Positions 1-9,512 of a DNA stretch of 64,000 nucleotides are shown in pieces. This DNA is from Chryseobacterium sediminis (GTDB lineage: Bacteria > Bacteroidota > Bacteroidia > Flavobacteriales > Weeksellaceae): NCBI RefSeq assembly GCF_008386505.1, contig NZ_VUNZ01000001.1:2597937-2661936 (forward strand), written 5' to 3'. The translations under genes were made by a program, and so were the position numbers. The notes under the pieces are model-generated. The model had not been told where the DNA came from. It saw only the letters and a program-made list of their open reading frames with translations, and did not search any database. The first letter of the stretch is position 1. Each line of letters begins with the position of its first letter.

Positions 1-800
1 TTACACCTTGGCAAAGAGTACAACTGTCCCGTCACCCGGATCGTCCTTATACATTGGATTATATCAATGGGATGGCAGACAAAGGCAGTTTCTTAGAACT
101 TCATGGAGACAGAAATTTCGCTGATGATCCGGCAATGATTGGAGGATTGATTACCCTGGACGGTCAGAAAGTAATGATCATAGGGACTCAAAAAGGAAGA
201 ACAACTAAAGAAAGACAGTACAGAAGATTTGGAATGCCAAATCCTGAGGGATACAGAAAAGCTTTAAGACTAATGAAGCTTGCTGAAAAATTCAATATTC
301 CTGTAGTAACTTTAGTAGATACACCGGGGGCATATCCAGGATTGGAAGCTGAAGAAAGAGGACAGGGAGAAGCTATTGCAAGAAATATTTTTGAAATGGT
401 TCAGCTGAAAACGCCTATCTTCACTTACATCATCGGAGAAGGAGCCAGTGGTGGCGCATTAGGAATAGGTGTAGGAAATAAGGTATATATGTTGGAAAAC
501 ACATGGTATACTGTAATTGCACCGGAAAGCTGTTCTTCTATCTTATGGAGAAACTGGGATCACAAGGAAGATGCAGCCAATGCATTAAACCTTACTCCGG
601 CAGACGCTTTAAGAGAAAAGTTCATCGATGGAATTATTGAGGAGCCACTAGGAGGCGCTCATTACGATCAGGAGACAACGTATTTGAACCTGAAAAATTC
701 AATTTTACAAAACATCAAAGCTTTTTCCAAATTTACAGGACAGGAGCTTGAAACCCAGAGACAGGATAAATTCATTGCGATGGGTCAGTTTAAAGGATAA
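1..800 (+). CDS. accA: acetyl-CoA carboxylase carboxyltransferase subunit alpha, 5' truncated
   Basis: Alpha subunit of the carboxyltransferase half of acetyl-CoA carboxylase, which moves the carboxyl group from carboxybiotin on AccB to acetyl-CoA to make malonyl-CoA for fatty acid synthesis in the cytoplasm. The open frame enters from the left edge (readable from base 3, with [12 protein letters not shown]), so about 50 N-terminal residues of the usual 315-320 lie outside. Visible family marks are the [11 protein letters not shown] stretch, HGDR, the IIGTQKG strand, VDTPGAYPG and the glycine-rich [12 protein letters not shown] that forms the oxyanion-hole/CoA region. An apparent TTG start at base 54 is internal, not the real start. 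A hairpin terminator follows the stop. Identity is secure; only the N-terminus is unseen. Confidence 0.96.
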   Translation, partial: TPWQRVQLSRHPDRPYTLDYINGMADKGSFLELHGDRNFADDPAMIGGLITLDGQKVMIIGTQKGRTTKERQYRRFGMPNPEGYRKALRLMKLAEKFNIPVVTLVDTPGAYPGLEAEERGQGEAIARNIFEMVQLKTPIFTYIIGEGASGGALGIGVGNKVYMLENTWYTVIAPESCSSILWRNWDHKEDAANALNLTPADALREKFIDGIIEEPLGGAHYDQETTYLNLKNSILQNIKAFSKFTGQELETQRQDKFIAMGQFKG

Positions 801-805
801 AAATA

Positions 806-837
806 AAAAGGTTAAGAATTTCTTCTTAACCTTTTTT
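806..837. terminator. bidirectional terminator between accA and the convergent gene
   Basis: Nine-base-pair perfect stem (GGTTAAGAA at 810-818 with TTCTTAACC at 823-831), four-base loop, flanked by an A-run on the left and a T-run on the right. It can therefore serve both accA and the minus-strand gene ending at 857. Confidence 0.85.
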
Positions 838-856
838 ACTTTAGTTTTCTTCTATT

Positions 857-1630
857 CTATTCTGCAACATTAAGTGCTATTTCAATATCCTGAGTAATCT
901 TCTTCGGGGCTGAATATTTTGCATCACACACCATTGTTGTCATGATATACTCTCCTTTATCTACCAGAATAAAGTTTTCTCCTTTTGCAGGAACACTCAG
1001 ATTATAATATTTTTTACCGCTTATCTTTACAATAAGATTGCAGCTAGATCTGTTTTTAATATTGATATATGCCTCATTTTTGTTAAGGTCATTATTAAAA
1101 AGATGGGTAAGCATTGCTGCAGTTCTTTTATTTTCTTCGCTTGGCCCAGCTTTAGAAGTACCTGCACTTTTTGCTGAACCCGCAGAACCTACAGATGCGA
1201 AGGAAGTTGTTCTTCTCTCTTCTTTTAAGGCTTCAATAGCCGCTGCTGTATTATTAGAAACAGGTTTTCCATTCGCCGTATAAGTTTTATTTGCTGCAAT
1301 TGTCTTACCGCTGTTCAGCTCATTATTCTTAACGATATTCTCAATTTTCTCCTTACTGATTGGTTTAATCGTAGGCTTTGCTTCAGGAGAATTATCTGCC
1401 ATGATAATATCAATCAGTTTTCTTTTAAAATAATCTGTTTTAGCATGCCCCGGATTCTGTTTCAAAAAGCCGGCAATTACTCTGGCTTCTTTTGAAATCT
1501 CAGCTTCCTGCTCTGTATAGATAATTACAGTTTCCTTTTCAACAACAGCTTTAGATTTTGTTTTCTTCTTTTTTTGAGAAAAACCAAGTGAGAAAATGCA
1601 TATAAATAGAAGGAATAAGATTTTTTTCAT
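857..1630 (-). CDS. secreted protein of a local three-member paralog family (DUF6759-like)
   Basis: Unknown function. A 257-residue protein with a Sec signal peptide (cleavage likely after GFS, residue 18) followed by a Lys-rich stretch. The middle is low complexity, rich in Ser, Ala and Gly (about 145-165). The C-terminal ~85 residues form a domain with NRSSCN, a VPAKGE turn, KGEY and a second Cys in MVCDAKY. The same pattern of two cysteines, NxSxCN and GxY is found in the genes at 10591 and 12231, so the three are paralogs. I recall this family from Chryseobacterium as DUF6759, but could not check. It is divergent from tsf and ends at a shared terminator with accA. The two conserved Cys could form a disulfide in the periplasm (inference). 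Confidence 0.8.
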   Translation of the reverse strand: MKKILFLLFICIFSLGFSQKKKKTKSKAVVEKETVIIYTEQEAEISKEARVIAGFLKQNPGHAKTDYFKRKLIDIIMADNSPEAKPTIKPISKEKIENIVKNNELNSGKTIAANKTYTANGKPVSNNTAAAIEALKEERRTTSFASVGSAGSAKSAGTSKAGPSEENKRTAAMLTHLFNNDLNKNEAYINIKNRSSCNLIVKISGKKYYNLSVPAKGENFILVDKGEYIMTTMVCDAKYSAPKKITQDIEIALNVAE

Positions 1631-1705
1631 TAATCAAATCTTTAAAATAGTATTAAATATATTAATAACGTGAAAAGTCATTTTTTAGTTTATCATTAAA
1701 ATCAT

Positions 1706-1713
1706 TATCTTTG
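1706..1713 (+). promoter_or_regulatory. -7 promoter box of tsf
   Basis: TATCTTTG matches the Bacteroidota -7 consensus TAnnTTTG. It lies about 62 bases upstream of the tsf ATG in the divergent intergenic region. No clear -33 TTTG is seen. Confidence 0.7.
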
Positions 1714-1775
1714 CACTGCTCTAAATTTAAGCTAAAAATTAATACTAATCTTAAATAAAAAAAATAATAGATATT

Positions 1776-2600
1776 ATGTCTTATACACCAGCTGCTGCAG
1801 ACGTAGCAAAATTGAGAAACCAAACAGGTGCAGGTATGATGGACTGCAAAAAAGCTCTAGTTGAAGCTGAAGGAGACTTCGAAAAAGCGGTAGACATCCT
1901 TAGAAAAAAAGGACAAAAAGTTGCTGCTAACAGAGCTGACAGAGAATCTGCTGAAGGTGCAGTAATCGCAAGAGTAAACGAAGATAACACTTTAGGTGTA
2001 GTGATCTCTCTAAACTGCGAAACTGACTTTGTTGCTAAAAATGAAGCTTTCATCGAGCTAGCTTATGAATTAGCTGAGATGGCAATCTTCGCTGCTACTA
2101 AAGAAGAGCTTTTAGCTACTGACTTCCACGGAATGACTGTTGCTGAGAAATTAGTAGAGCAAACAGGAGTTATCGGTGAGAAAATTGAAATCGGATCTTT
2201 CGAAAGAATTCAGGGAGATTTCTTAGGAGCTTACATCCACGCTGGAAACAAAATCGCTGCAATCTCTTCTCTTTCTGCTAAAGTAGACGGAGCTGATGAA
2301 GCTGCTAAAGCCGTTTCTATGCAGGTTGCTGCTATGAACCCAATCGCTTTGGACGAAACAAGAGTTTCTCAGGAAACTATCGACAAAGAATTAGAGATCG
2401 AAAGACACAAACTTACTGAAGAAGGTAAACCTGCAAACATTATCGATAATATCCTTAAAGGTAAAATGCAGAGATTCTACAAAGACAACACTTTGGTACA
2501 CCAGGATTTCATTAAAGACGGAAGTATCTCAGTTGCTGACTATGTAAAATCTGTAAATGCAGATCTAAAAGTAACAGGATTTGTAAGAGTAAGTCTATAA
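1776..2600 (+). CDS. tsf: translation elongation factor Ts
   Basis: EF-Ts, the guanine nucleotide exchange factor that releases GDP from EF-Tu in the cytoplasm. The 274 residues match the normal family length. The N-terminal UBA-like domain shows VAKLRNQTGAGMMDCKKAL (about residues 9-27), followed by the LRKKG and NCETDFVAKNE (about 80-90) signature that contacts EF-Tu. A C-terminal dimerisation region follows. The codons are strongly biased as in highly expressed genes. It has its own promoter and terminator. Its usual partner rpsB is not adjacent but lies about 10 kb away on the other strand (12821-13582), which is a departure from the common rpsB-tsf pair. Confidence 0.97.
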   Translation: MSYTPAAADVAKLRNQTGAGMMDCKKALVEAEGDFEKAVDILRKKGQKVAANRADRESAEGAVIARVNEDNTLGVVISLNCETDFVAKNEAFIELAYELAEMAIFAATKEELLATDFHGMTVAEKLVEQTGVIGEKIEIGSFERIQGDFLGAYIHAGNKIAAISSLSAKVDGADEAAKAVSMQVAAMNPIALDETRVSQETIDKELEIERHKLTEEGKPANIIDNILKGKMQRFYKDNTLVHQDFIKDGSISVADYVKSVNADLKVTGFVRVSL

Positions 2601-2622
2601 GCTTATCTTCAAAAAAATATTC

Positions 2623-2654
2623 AATCCCGGTGAATTTCATCGGGATTTTTTTAT
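2623..2654 (+). terminator. tsf terminator
   Basis: AATCCCG (2623-2629) pairs with CGGGATT (2641-2647) and is followed by a run of T. Confidence 0.85.
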
Positions 2655-2974
2655 TCGCCAAACATTTTAATTATAATACAGAAACAGACATCCGTGTTAA
2701 ATATTACAATCAAAATTACCAACTACCAAAAAGTATTCTTCCATAAGCCTTCTAATAAGAATTATTTTCATAATAGAAAATTAAATTAAATAAATCCCCA
2801 TAAAAAGATATATCAATTATCATCAGATAGATTGGCCTAAAATACAATTACCAGTTTCGTACTCAGGATGGATTTTATTTAAAAATCGGTAATATTTTTT
2901 TAACATTTCTTTACATTTTATTAAAGGTATTTCATTTTTTATTTTAATTTTGTAGAAATCCTAATTCCATACAC
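2655..2974. other. non-coding AT-rich stretch with a promoter at its right end
   Basis: About 320 bases with no convincing reading frame. The only element I can support is a TAnnTTTG box (TAATTTTG, 2945-2952), 22 bases before the next ATG. Confidence 0.6.
2945..2952 (+). promoter_or_regulatory. -7 promoter box of the first T9SS type B gene
   Basis: TAATTTTG fits TAnnTTTG and sits 22 bases upstream of the ATG at 2975. Confidence 0.65.
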
Positions 2975-5797
2975 ATGAAAAGATTTCTACTCAGTTTGGT
3001 ATTAATATTTTTGACAATTAATACACTCTTTGCACAAAGGGATAGCGAGCATTGGATTGCTCCTTATTATGACAGTGTCGGAGGATATACCAACATGTTA
3101 TACCTTTCCACTGATTCCCCCACTCCCATTGATGTAACCATTTATAACAATAATGCTTTAGTTACTACGGTTACCATCAGTAAAACTAACCCACAAACCT
3201 ACAAGGTTGCCAACAACCTTATCTCTACAGGTACTACTACTGAAGCATTTAATGTTGGTAATAAAGGACTGTATTTAAAAGCAGCTAAGCCTTTTTACTG
3301 TAGTTTAAGACTTGCCCAAAGTGTTCACGGGGAAGTTATTACCAGTAAAGGAAGAGCTGGAATTGGGAAAACATTTTTCGTTGCTGCAGCTCCTAATACA
3401 AGTACGAGCAGTATTCAAAACTTTACTGCAGGTGTCCTGGCTACTGAAGACAATACCAATGTAACAGTATCATGGAACCCTACTGCCGGCGTAGTTTTTA
3501 TTAACGGTACCCCTACAGGAAATACCCAATCCTTTACATTGCAGAAAGGACAATCTTTCATTCTTGCAGGATCAGGAACTCAGTCAGCAAACAAGACAGG
3601 TTTTATCGGTGCAAAAATAGTTGCTGACAAACCCATAACACTTACCAACGGAAGCTGTAATGCCAACTTCTCTACTTCACCATCAGGAAGTGACCCGGTT
3701 CTGGATCAATCTGTGCCGGTTGACAGACTTGGAAATACTTTTGCAATGGTGAAAACAAGATCTACTGCTCCTAACCTAAATATGGAGGGAGGTCTTATTG
3801 TTGCTACAGAAGATAATACTGAAGTATTCTTAAATGGAGGTGGTACTTCTGTTGTAACACTTGCGGCCGGAGAATGGTACAGAATTAATGAAACCAGCTA
3901 TGTGGCTCAAGGAACTTCAGGACATTCAAATATGTTCATTTCTACTACTAAAAATGTGTATTTATATCAATTCATTGGAATTCTCGGAAGTGATGCGACC
4001 AATGGATTCAACTATATTCCGCCGTTGAACTGTTTCCTTCCAAGAAAGATTGATGAAATCGGAAAGATCAATGAAATGCCTATTGGGACAGGAGGTGCCA
4101 GCGCTGTTCAGGATATTATTGTAAAATTAAATATCTTAACAGAGACAGGAGCAACAGTAATGGTAAATGACGGCCCAGTTGCCGCGACAGATGGTCCATA
4201 TCCAGTAACAGGAAATGCTAACTGGGTAACGTATGGAATTACCGGAGTAACCGGAAATCTTAAAATCACTTCTACAAAGGCTGTAACAGCTGGTATCAAC
4301 GGAGGATTTAGTTCTGCAGGATACGGAGGTTACTTTGCCGGATTCTCATCAATTCCAGTTATTGCTAAAAAAACCGGAGAATGTGTACCAGGAATCGTTC
4401 TTGAACTAGATGACGGATATGAAACTTACCAGTGGTATCGTGACGGGGTTGCCATTCCAGGTGCAACTTCTTACACTTATACTCCTACACAATCAGGAAA
4501 TTATACTGTAAAAGTAACTATGGGAACATGTCCTCCTGTGACAACTCCTATCTATAAAGTACAAAACTGTTTAAAGGAAACAACTCAAGCTCTTAACGCT
4601 TGTTCTACTAAAATTATTACACCAACGTTTACTTCGTCAACACAGACAGTAGTACCAACTACCGTAGTAATTTTAACTCCTCCTACAAAAGGAACAGCAA
4701 TAGTTAATCCAAACGGAACAATTACCTATACTCCAAATCCTGGATATTTAGGACCAGATAAAATAGTTTATAAATTCTGTGGAAACTCTGTTGAGTTTAC
4801 AGATTGTGAGCAGGTAACATTAAACCTGACTGTAGTACCTTTCATTGTAACGGATACTTCTATTAAAGCATGTTGGTATGATGTAGCTCCTTATGCTTAT
4901 TTTGATCTTACTAAAGCTAAAGTAACAGATTATAATGCCGTTACTAAAAAATATTACCGTACTCTGAATGACCTTACTGCAGGTATCAACGAAATCACAA
5001 CGCCAGATAACTTCCCTTCAACAGGAGGATTTGTATATGTGAAAGTAACTACTGCGGAAGGATGTACAGCAAATGCAAAAATTGAATTAATTGTACTTCC
5101 AATCAAAAAATCTCCTGTATTGGTAGATCAGTATATCTGTATGGATGCTAAAACCAATTTGGATGCAGGTTCCGGATATGACTCTTACCAATGGAGTACT
5201 GGCGCTACCACTTCAGGTATCAGAGACATAGGTGTTGGAGAATATACTGTAATACTTGGTAAGAACGGATGTTTCCTTACTCAGACTGTAAAAGTTAAAA
5301 AAGTTGAAGATCCGGTAATCCAAACAATCGAACTTAACAACAATACAGCTACAGTAATTGTAAGCGGAGGTAAAACACCTTATAAATATGCCGTTGACGG
5401 AACTGCTAACTGGCAGGATTCAAATGTCTTCACAGGCTTAACAAGAGGACAGCATACTTTCTATGTAAAAGACTTTTATAACTGTACCCCTACTCAGGTA
5501 GAAATTACAGTCCCTAATCTATTGAATGCCATTACTCCTAATGGAGATAATGTAAATGACTATATAGATTACAGTGAACTTGCTTATAAAGAAAACCTAA
5601 GCTTTGTAGTGTATGACAGATATGGAAATATGGTATTTACCGGAAATAAATTCAACAACTACAGATGGGACGGAAAACACTTTGATAAGAAACTTGGAAC
5701 AGGAACCTACTGGTATCATATCAACTGGACTGAATCCAATAAAGAAAAGACTCCAATAAAATATACAGGTTGGATTCTTGTTAAAAACAGAGAGTAA
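2975..5797 (+). CDS. T9SS type B sorting domain surface protein with IgGFc-binding-like N-terminal region
   Basis: A 940-residue secreted surface protein. A signal peptide (1-20, ending LFAQ) is followed by a long beta-rich region starting DSEHWIAPYYDS that resembles the IgGFc-binding protein N-terminal module found in many flavobacterial cargo proteins. Next come an Ig-like module with TYQWYRDG (about 487), a cadherin/Big-like module (TYTPNPGYLGPDKIVYKFCGN, about 590) and a second Ig-like module with YQWSTGATT (about 745). The C-terminal ~85 residues are a type B T9SS sorting domain with ITPNGDNVND, VYDRYGN, WDGK and GTYWYHINW. Export is therefore Sec then T9SS, to the cell surface or medium. 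The next gene has the same architecture, so the two are a tandem duplication. The ligand is unknown; adhesion is an inference. Confidence 0.9.
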   Translation: MKRFLLSLVLIFLTINTLFAQRDSEHWIAPYYDSVGGYTNMLYLSTDSPTPIDVTIYNNNALVTTVTISKTNPQTYKVANNLISTGTTTEAFNVGNKGLYLKAAKPFYCSLRLAQSVHGEVITSKGRAGIGKTFFVAAAPNTSTSSIQNFTAGVLATEDNTNVTVSWNPTAGVVFINGTPTGNTQSFTLQKGQSFILAGSGTQSANKTGFIGAKIVADKPITLTNGSCNANFSTSPSGSDPVLDQSVPVDRLGNTFAMVKTRSTAPNLNMEGGLIVATEDNTEVFLNGGGTSVVTLAAGEWYRINETSYVAQGTSGHSNMFISTTKNVYLYQFIGILGSDATNGFNYIPPLNCFLPRKIDEIGKINEMPIGTGGASAVQDIIVKLNILTETGATVMVNDGPVAATDGPYPVTGNANWVTYGITGVTGNLKITSTKAVTAGINGGFSSAGYGGYFAGFSSIPVIAKKTGECVPGIVLELDDGYETYQWYRDGVAIPGATSYTYTPTQSGNYTVKVTMGTCPPVTTPIYKVQNCLKETTQALNACSTKIITPTFTSSTQTVVPTTVVILTPPTKGTAIVNPNGTITYTPNPGYLGPDKIVYKFCGNSVEFTDCEQVTLNLTVVPFIVTDTSIKACWYDVAPYAYFDLTKAKVTDYNAVTKKYYRTLNDLTAGINEITTPDNFPSTGGFVYVKVTTAEGCTANAKIELIVLPIKKSPVLVDQYICMDAKTNLDAGSGYDSYQWSTGATTSGIRDIGVGEYTVILGKNGCFLTQTVKVKKVEDPVIQTIELNNNTATVIVSGGKTPYKYAVDGTANWQDSNVFTGLTRGQHTFYVKDFYNCTPTQVEITVPNLLNAITPNGDNVNDYIDYSELAYKENLSFVVYDRYGNMVFTGNKFNNYRWDGKHFDKKLGTGTYWYHINWTESNKEKTPIKYTGWILVKNRE

Positions 5798-5820
5798 TAA
5801 TTAGTTAAAACCATATTGGT

Positions 5821-5851
5821 AAGCCACGATTTCATAATCGTGGCTTTTTTA
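5821..5851 (+). terminator. terminator between the tandem T9SS genes
   Basis: Perfect 10-base-pair stem (AAGCCACGAT at 5821-5830 with ATCGTGGCTT at 5837-5846), six-base loop, then T-run. It separates the two paralogs into independent transcription units. Confidence 0.9.
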
Positions 5852-5884
5852 TTACATTTTCAAGCATTCAATGCTTTTTATTAT

Positions 5885-5892
5885 TAAATTTG
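5885..5892 (+). promoter_or_regulatory. -7 promoter box of the second T9SS type B gene
   Basis: TAAATTTG fits TAnnTTTG, 19 bases upstream of the ATG at 5912. Confidence 0.65.
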
Positions 5893-5911
5893 TGATAAAT
5901 ACTACTACTGA

Positions 5912-8900
5912 ATGAAGAAAATTCTATCTTTTATATTTATATTTTATATTTTTACCTCTGCTTTTGCCCAATTGGACCGAGAGCATTGGTTTGCTCCGAT
6001 GGTAGACAGGACTGGCGCTCCCAATCCTTATCAGAAACTGTATTTATCCACCAGCAGAACAACTCCTTTCCCTGTAAATATTTATAATAACAATGTTCTG
6101 ATCGGAACGGTGAATATCAGTAAAAATAACCCGCAGAAATTCGATGTATTAAGGAATTATATCATTACCACACAGCAGACGGACTTATTTACTCCTACAA
6201 CCAAAGGATTATACCTTAAAGCAGAATTCCCTTTTTATGCCAATTTAAGGTTCTCGGTATTCAACCATGCGGAAATCATTACTTCCAAAGGAATTCCTTC
6301 CACGGGAAAAGCATTTTATGCAGCCTCCGCTCCTATCACGGTGAGCAACAATATTCTGAATTTCATGACCAGTGTGCTGGCAACTGAAGATAACACCACC
6401 GTTACCATCTCTGGATACAATCCTGCCGTTCAGTTTTCTAACGGAACAACCGGAGCTACCAATCCGACAATGACTTTCACCTTAAATAAAGGACAATCTT
6501 ACATCATTGACGGAATCGGGGATATTGCAGGAAACTTTGATGGTTTCATCGGCTCCAAAATTATTTCAAACAAACCCATCAATGTCACCAATGGAAATTT
6601 TAACGGGCAATATGCAGGAAATTTCCCTTCCAGTTCAGACATTTTAATGGACCAGGCAGTGCCTGTCAACAGACTTGGAAATGAATTTGCTCTTGTAAAA
6701 GGCAACGGACCGATTGGTGCCAATATGGAAGGTGCTGTTGTAATTGCCACTGAAGACAATACTCAGATCTTTGTGAATAATGAAATACCCCCAATAGCTA
6801 CCATTAATGCAGGGAAATATTTCGTTATTCCTGATTCCAAATATATCCTTCAGGGAAACGGGCATTATAATTTATACCTAAAAACATCAAAAAATGCTTA
6901 TGTCTACCAGATTTTAGCCGGAGATTCCAATTCGGGAAATGAAACGGCTACCGGAGGATTCAATTTCATTCCGGCTTTGAACTGTTACCTTCCGAAACAG
7001 ATTAATGAACTGGGGCTTATTAATGAAAACTTTGTTCATTCTAATGGAAATCCCGGAGGTATTCTGAACATCCCGACAAAACTGAATCTTATAACGGAAA
7101 GAGGGGCTATTATTACAGTAAACGGAGCTAATCCTCCTGCGATAACAGGTCCTTACAACATGACAGGTACCACCAACTGGGTCACGTATGGAATACCCAA
7201 TGTGACAGGTACCATTACTGTAGTTTCAAACAAAGCTATTATGGCAGGAATCACTGCCGGAAGTGACGCCGTAGGATACGGAGGCTTTTTCGCCGGTTTT
7301 CCTACACAGCCTGTTATTTTACAATCAGGCGACGGCTGTATTCCAGGTATTGTTCTTACTGTAGACCCACTGATCTATGACACGTATCAATGGTACAGAA
7401 ACGGTACACTTGTTCCGGGAGCTACAACATCCTCAATTACCCCTACACTACCCGGATATTATACATGTTCTGTAACAATGGGAAGCTGCGCACCTTTAGT
7501 GACTGAAAAATTTAAGGTTCTGAATTGTACAAAACTTACCAATGCTTCCTACAACGTATGTACTTCGCAGACTATAACCCCTGCCTTCAGCAGCTCAACA
7601 CAAACTCCTGTTCCAGGCACGGTAGCAATTACAACGGCACCTACTTTGGGTACTGCAGTAATAAATCCTGTTACAGGAATCATTACTTATACTGTAACTA
7701 CTCCCGGAACATCCGGAACAGATACATTCACTTATACATTTTGTGGAAATGATCCGGACTTTCCGGATTGTGAAACGATAACAGTTACCATCAATATTCA
7801 GGCTCTTACAGTAATGAATACAACATTATTTGCCTGTGATATCAACGGACAGGGTACATTCAATTTAACGACAGCCAACGTCACCAATAACTCTCCTGTT
7901 ACTATTACTTATTATCCTACTCTTGTAGATGCTCAGAATGAAAATGCAGCAGCATTGATCACCAACACTACGGCTTATACTGCACCTAATGGAACAATCA
8001 TATATACCGTTGTAAAGAACAATATTGGCTGTAAAAGTATTGCACAAATTACACTATCTCTTTTCAATAAAGCGATTGTTCTGGATAACTACAATGGTAT
8101 TTTCTGTGATGATAATCTGGACGGAACGGTTACTCTTATCCTTTCCAATATCACTCCTATTGTACTTAATAACCCTAATTATTTTACCAATGTAAGATAT
8201 TATGCAAATCTGGCAGATGCTAACGCTGGAAATAACAATACTCTTTCTAACAGCTGGAGCTATACAGCAACCACTACGATTTACATCAGAGTAGATTCTC
8301 CTGATGGCTGTGCTTCTGTGATCAAGCCTCTACAGTTCAGTATCGGAGCTAAGGTAACATTGATTACTAAAACCGTTACAGAAAGTGTCTGTGATGATGA
8401 TCTGGATGGAATAAAAAGTGTGAACCTGGCTCAGTTTATTCCTCAGTTTACATTAGATCCTAACGTTACTTTCACTTTTCACGCAACTTTGGCGGATGCT
8501 CAGAATGATGTGAATAGCGTTTCATCACCGGTTAATATTACAACTTCCCAGACTTATTATATCCGTTTTGAAAAAAATGGGGTTTGTCCGGAAGTAGGTA
8601 CTCTTAAAATCAATATTAAAGTTCCTAAAAAATCAGATGTATTACAAGACAAGGCTATCTGCCCAAAAACAACGACCACGCTGGATGCAGGGCCTGGCTT
8701 TGAAAGATATCTGTGGAGTACGGGTGCTACTACCCCTTCCATAAACAATGTAGCCCCCGGAAGTTATTGGGTAGAACTTACTTTCAATGGTTGTGTTTAC
8801 AAACAATATGTAAATGTTACTGAATTGCCTCTTCCTATGATTACGTCTATTGAAATTGATGGAACAACGGTAAAAGTCGGAGTAAGTGGCGGTACTCCTC

Positions 8901-9310
8901 CTTATGAATATTCTTTGGATGGTGTGGTATGGCAGAGTTCCAATGTTTTCTACAATGTACCAAGAGGAGCGCACAATGTATTTGTAAGAGACTCTAAAAT
9001 GTGTGAAGAAGTCAAAAAACCATTTGCCATTATTAATCTGATCAATACGATTACTCCGAATGGAGATGGTTATAACGAAGGAATAGATTATTCTGCTTTA
9101 ATGGCCAATGATAATCTTGTATTCAGAATCTTTGACCGTTACGGTGCAGAAGTTTTCAGAGGAACTCCGGAAAACCGATATACTTGGGACGGAAGAATAG
9201 GCGGAAGATATGTCCCTACAGCAACCTACTGGTATTTTATCACCTGGACAGAATATGGTTCTACTCTCACTGTAAAATACTCGAGCTGGCTGCTTGTAAA
9301 ACACAGATAA
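5912..9310 (+). CDS. T9SS type B sorting domain surface protein, larger tandem paralog
   Basis: An 1132-residue paralog of the preceding gene. It has a signal peptide ending FAQ, the same opening (DREHWFAPMVDR, about 22), the IgGFc-binding-like region, the Ig-like YQWYRNG module and the cadherin-like module with a CGND end. It differs by an insertion of about 190 residues before the last Ig-like module, holding repeats that carry an acidic signature: CDINGQG, CDDNLDG and CDDDLDG (about 640-880). Such CDDDxDG repeats are common in flavobacterial adhesins and may bind calcium (inference). The C-terminus is a type B sorting domain with ITPNGDGYNE, IFDRYGAEVF, WDGR and ATYWYFITW. It has its own promoter and a strong terminator. 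Confidence 0.9.
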   Translation: MKKILSFIFIFYIFTSAFAQLDREHWFAPMVDRTGAPNPYQKLYLSTSRTTPFPVNIYNNNVLIGTVNISKNNPQKFDVLRNYIITTQQTDLFTPTTKGLYLKAEFPFYANLRFSVFNHAEIITSKGIPSTGKAFYAASAPITVSNNILNFMTSVLATEDNTTVTISGYNPAVQFSNGTTGATNPTMTFTLNKGQSYIIDGIGDIAGNFDGFIGSKIISNKPINVTNGNFNGQYAGNFPSSSDILMDQAVPVNRLGNEFALVKGNGPIGANMEGAVVIATEDNTQIFVNNEIPPIATINAGKYFVIPDSKYILQGNGHYNLYLKTSKNAYVYQILAGDSNSGNETATGGFNFIPALNCYLPKQINELGLINENFVHSNGNPGGILNIPTKLNLITERGAIITVNGANPPAITGPYNMTGTTNWVTYGIPNVTGTITVVSNKAIMAGITAGSDAVGYGGFFAGFPTQPVILQSGDGCIPGIVLTVDPLIYDTYQWYRNGTLVPGATTSSITPTLPGYYTCSVTMGSCAPLVTEKFKVLNCTKLTNASYNVCTSQTITPAFSSSTQTPVPGTVAITTAPTLGTAVINPVTGIITYTVTTPGTSGTDTFTYTFCGNDPDFPDCETITVTINIQALTVMNTTLFACDINGQGTFNLTTANVTNNSPVTITYYPTLVDAQNENAAALITNTTAYTAPNGTIIYTVVKNNIGCKSIAQITLSLFNKAIVLDNYNGIFCDDNLDGTVTLILSNITPIVLNNPNYFTNVRYYANLADANAGNNNTLSNSWSYTATTTIYIRVDSPDGCASVIKPLQFSIGAKVTLITKTVTESVCDDDLDGIKSVNLAQFIPQFTLDPNVTFTFHATLADAQNDVNSVSSPVNITTSQTYYIRFEKNGVCPEVGTLKINIKVPKKSDVLQDKAICPKTTTTLDAGPGFERYLWSTGATTPSINNVAPGSYWVELTFNGCVYKQYVNVTELPLPMITSIEIDGTTVKVGVSGGTPPYEYSLDGVVWQSSNVFYNVPRGAHNVFVRDSKMCEEVKKPFAIINLINTITPNGDGYNEGIDYSALMANDNLVFRIFDRYGAEVFRGTPENRYTWDGRIGGRYVPTATYWYFITWTEYGSTLTVKYSSWLLVKHR

Positions 9311-9315
9311 AAAAG

Positions 9316-9366
9316 GAAGCCGGAAGAAAGTACCACTGAAGACTCAGTATTCTTTCTTCCGGCTTC
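9316..9366 (+). terminator. long composite terminator hairpin
   Basis: Perfect 15-base-pair outer stem (9316-9330 with 9352-9366), and a second 5-base-pair stem inside (ACTGA 9335-9339 with TCAGT 9344-9348). It lies five bases after the stop of the 1132-residue gene. Confidence 0.85.
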
Positions 9367-9496
9367 TTTACTTATAAATATACTTTTTTAAGGGAATTGC
9401 AGATTTCTAACAGTCCTTAACAGTTTAATGTTAAAGTTTAATATAACTTTAACCACTATTCTTCATCTAACTAAGCAAAATTGCTTTATTTCTATG

Positions 9497-9504
9497 TAAT
9501 TTTG
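9497..9504 (+). promoter_or_regulatory. -7 promoter box
   Basis: TAATTTTG fits TAnnTTTG and lies only eight bases before the ATG at 9513, implying a very short leader. Confidence 0.6.
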
Positions 9505-9512
9505 CGCATTAT

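Noticed and set aside
8642..8974. 110-codon minus-strand frame inside the second T9SS type B gene
   Set aside because: Shadow of the coding strand, with no promoter, no signal and no recognisable family.
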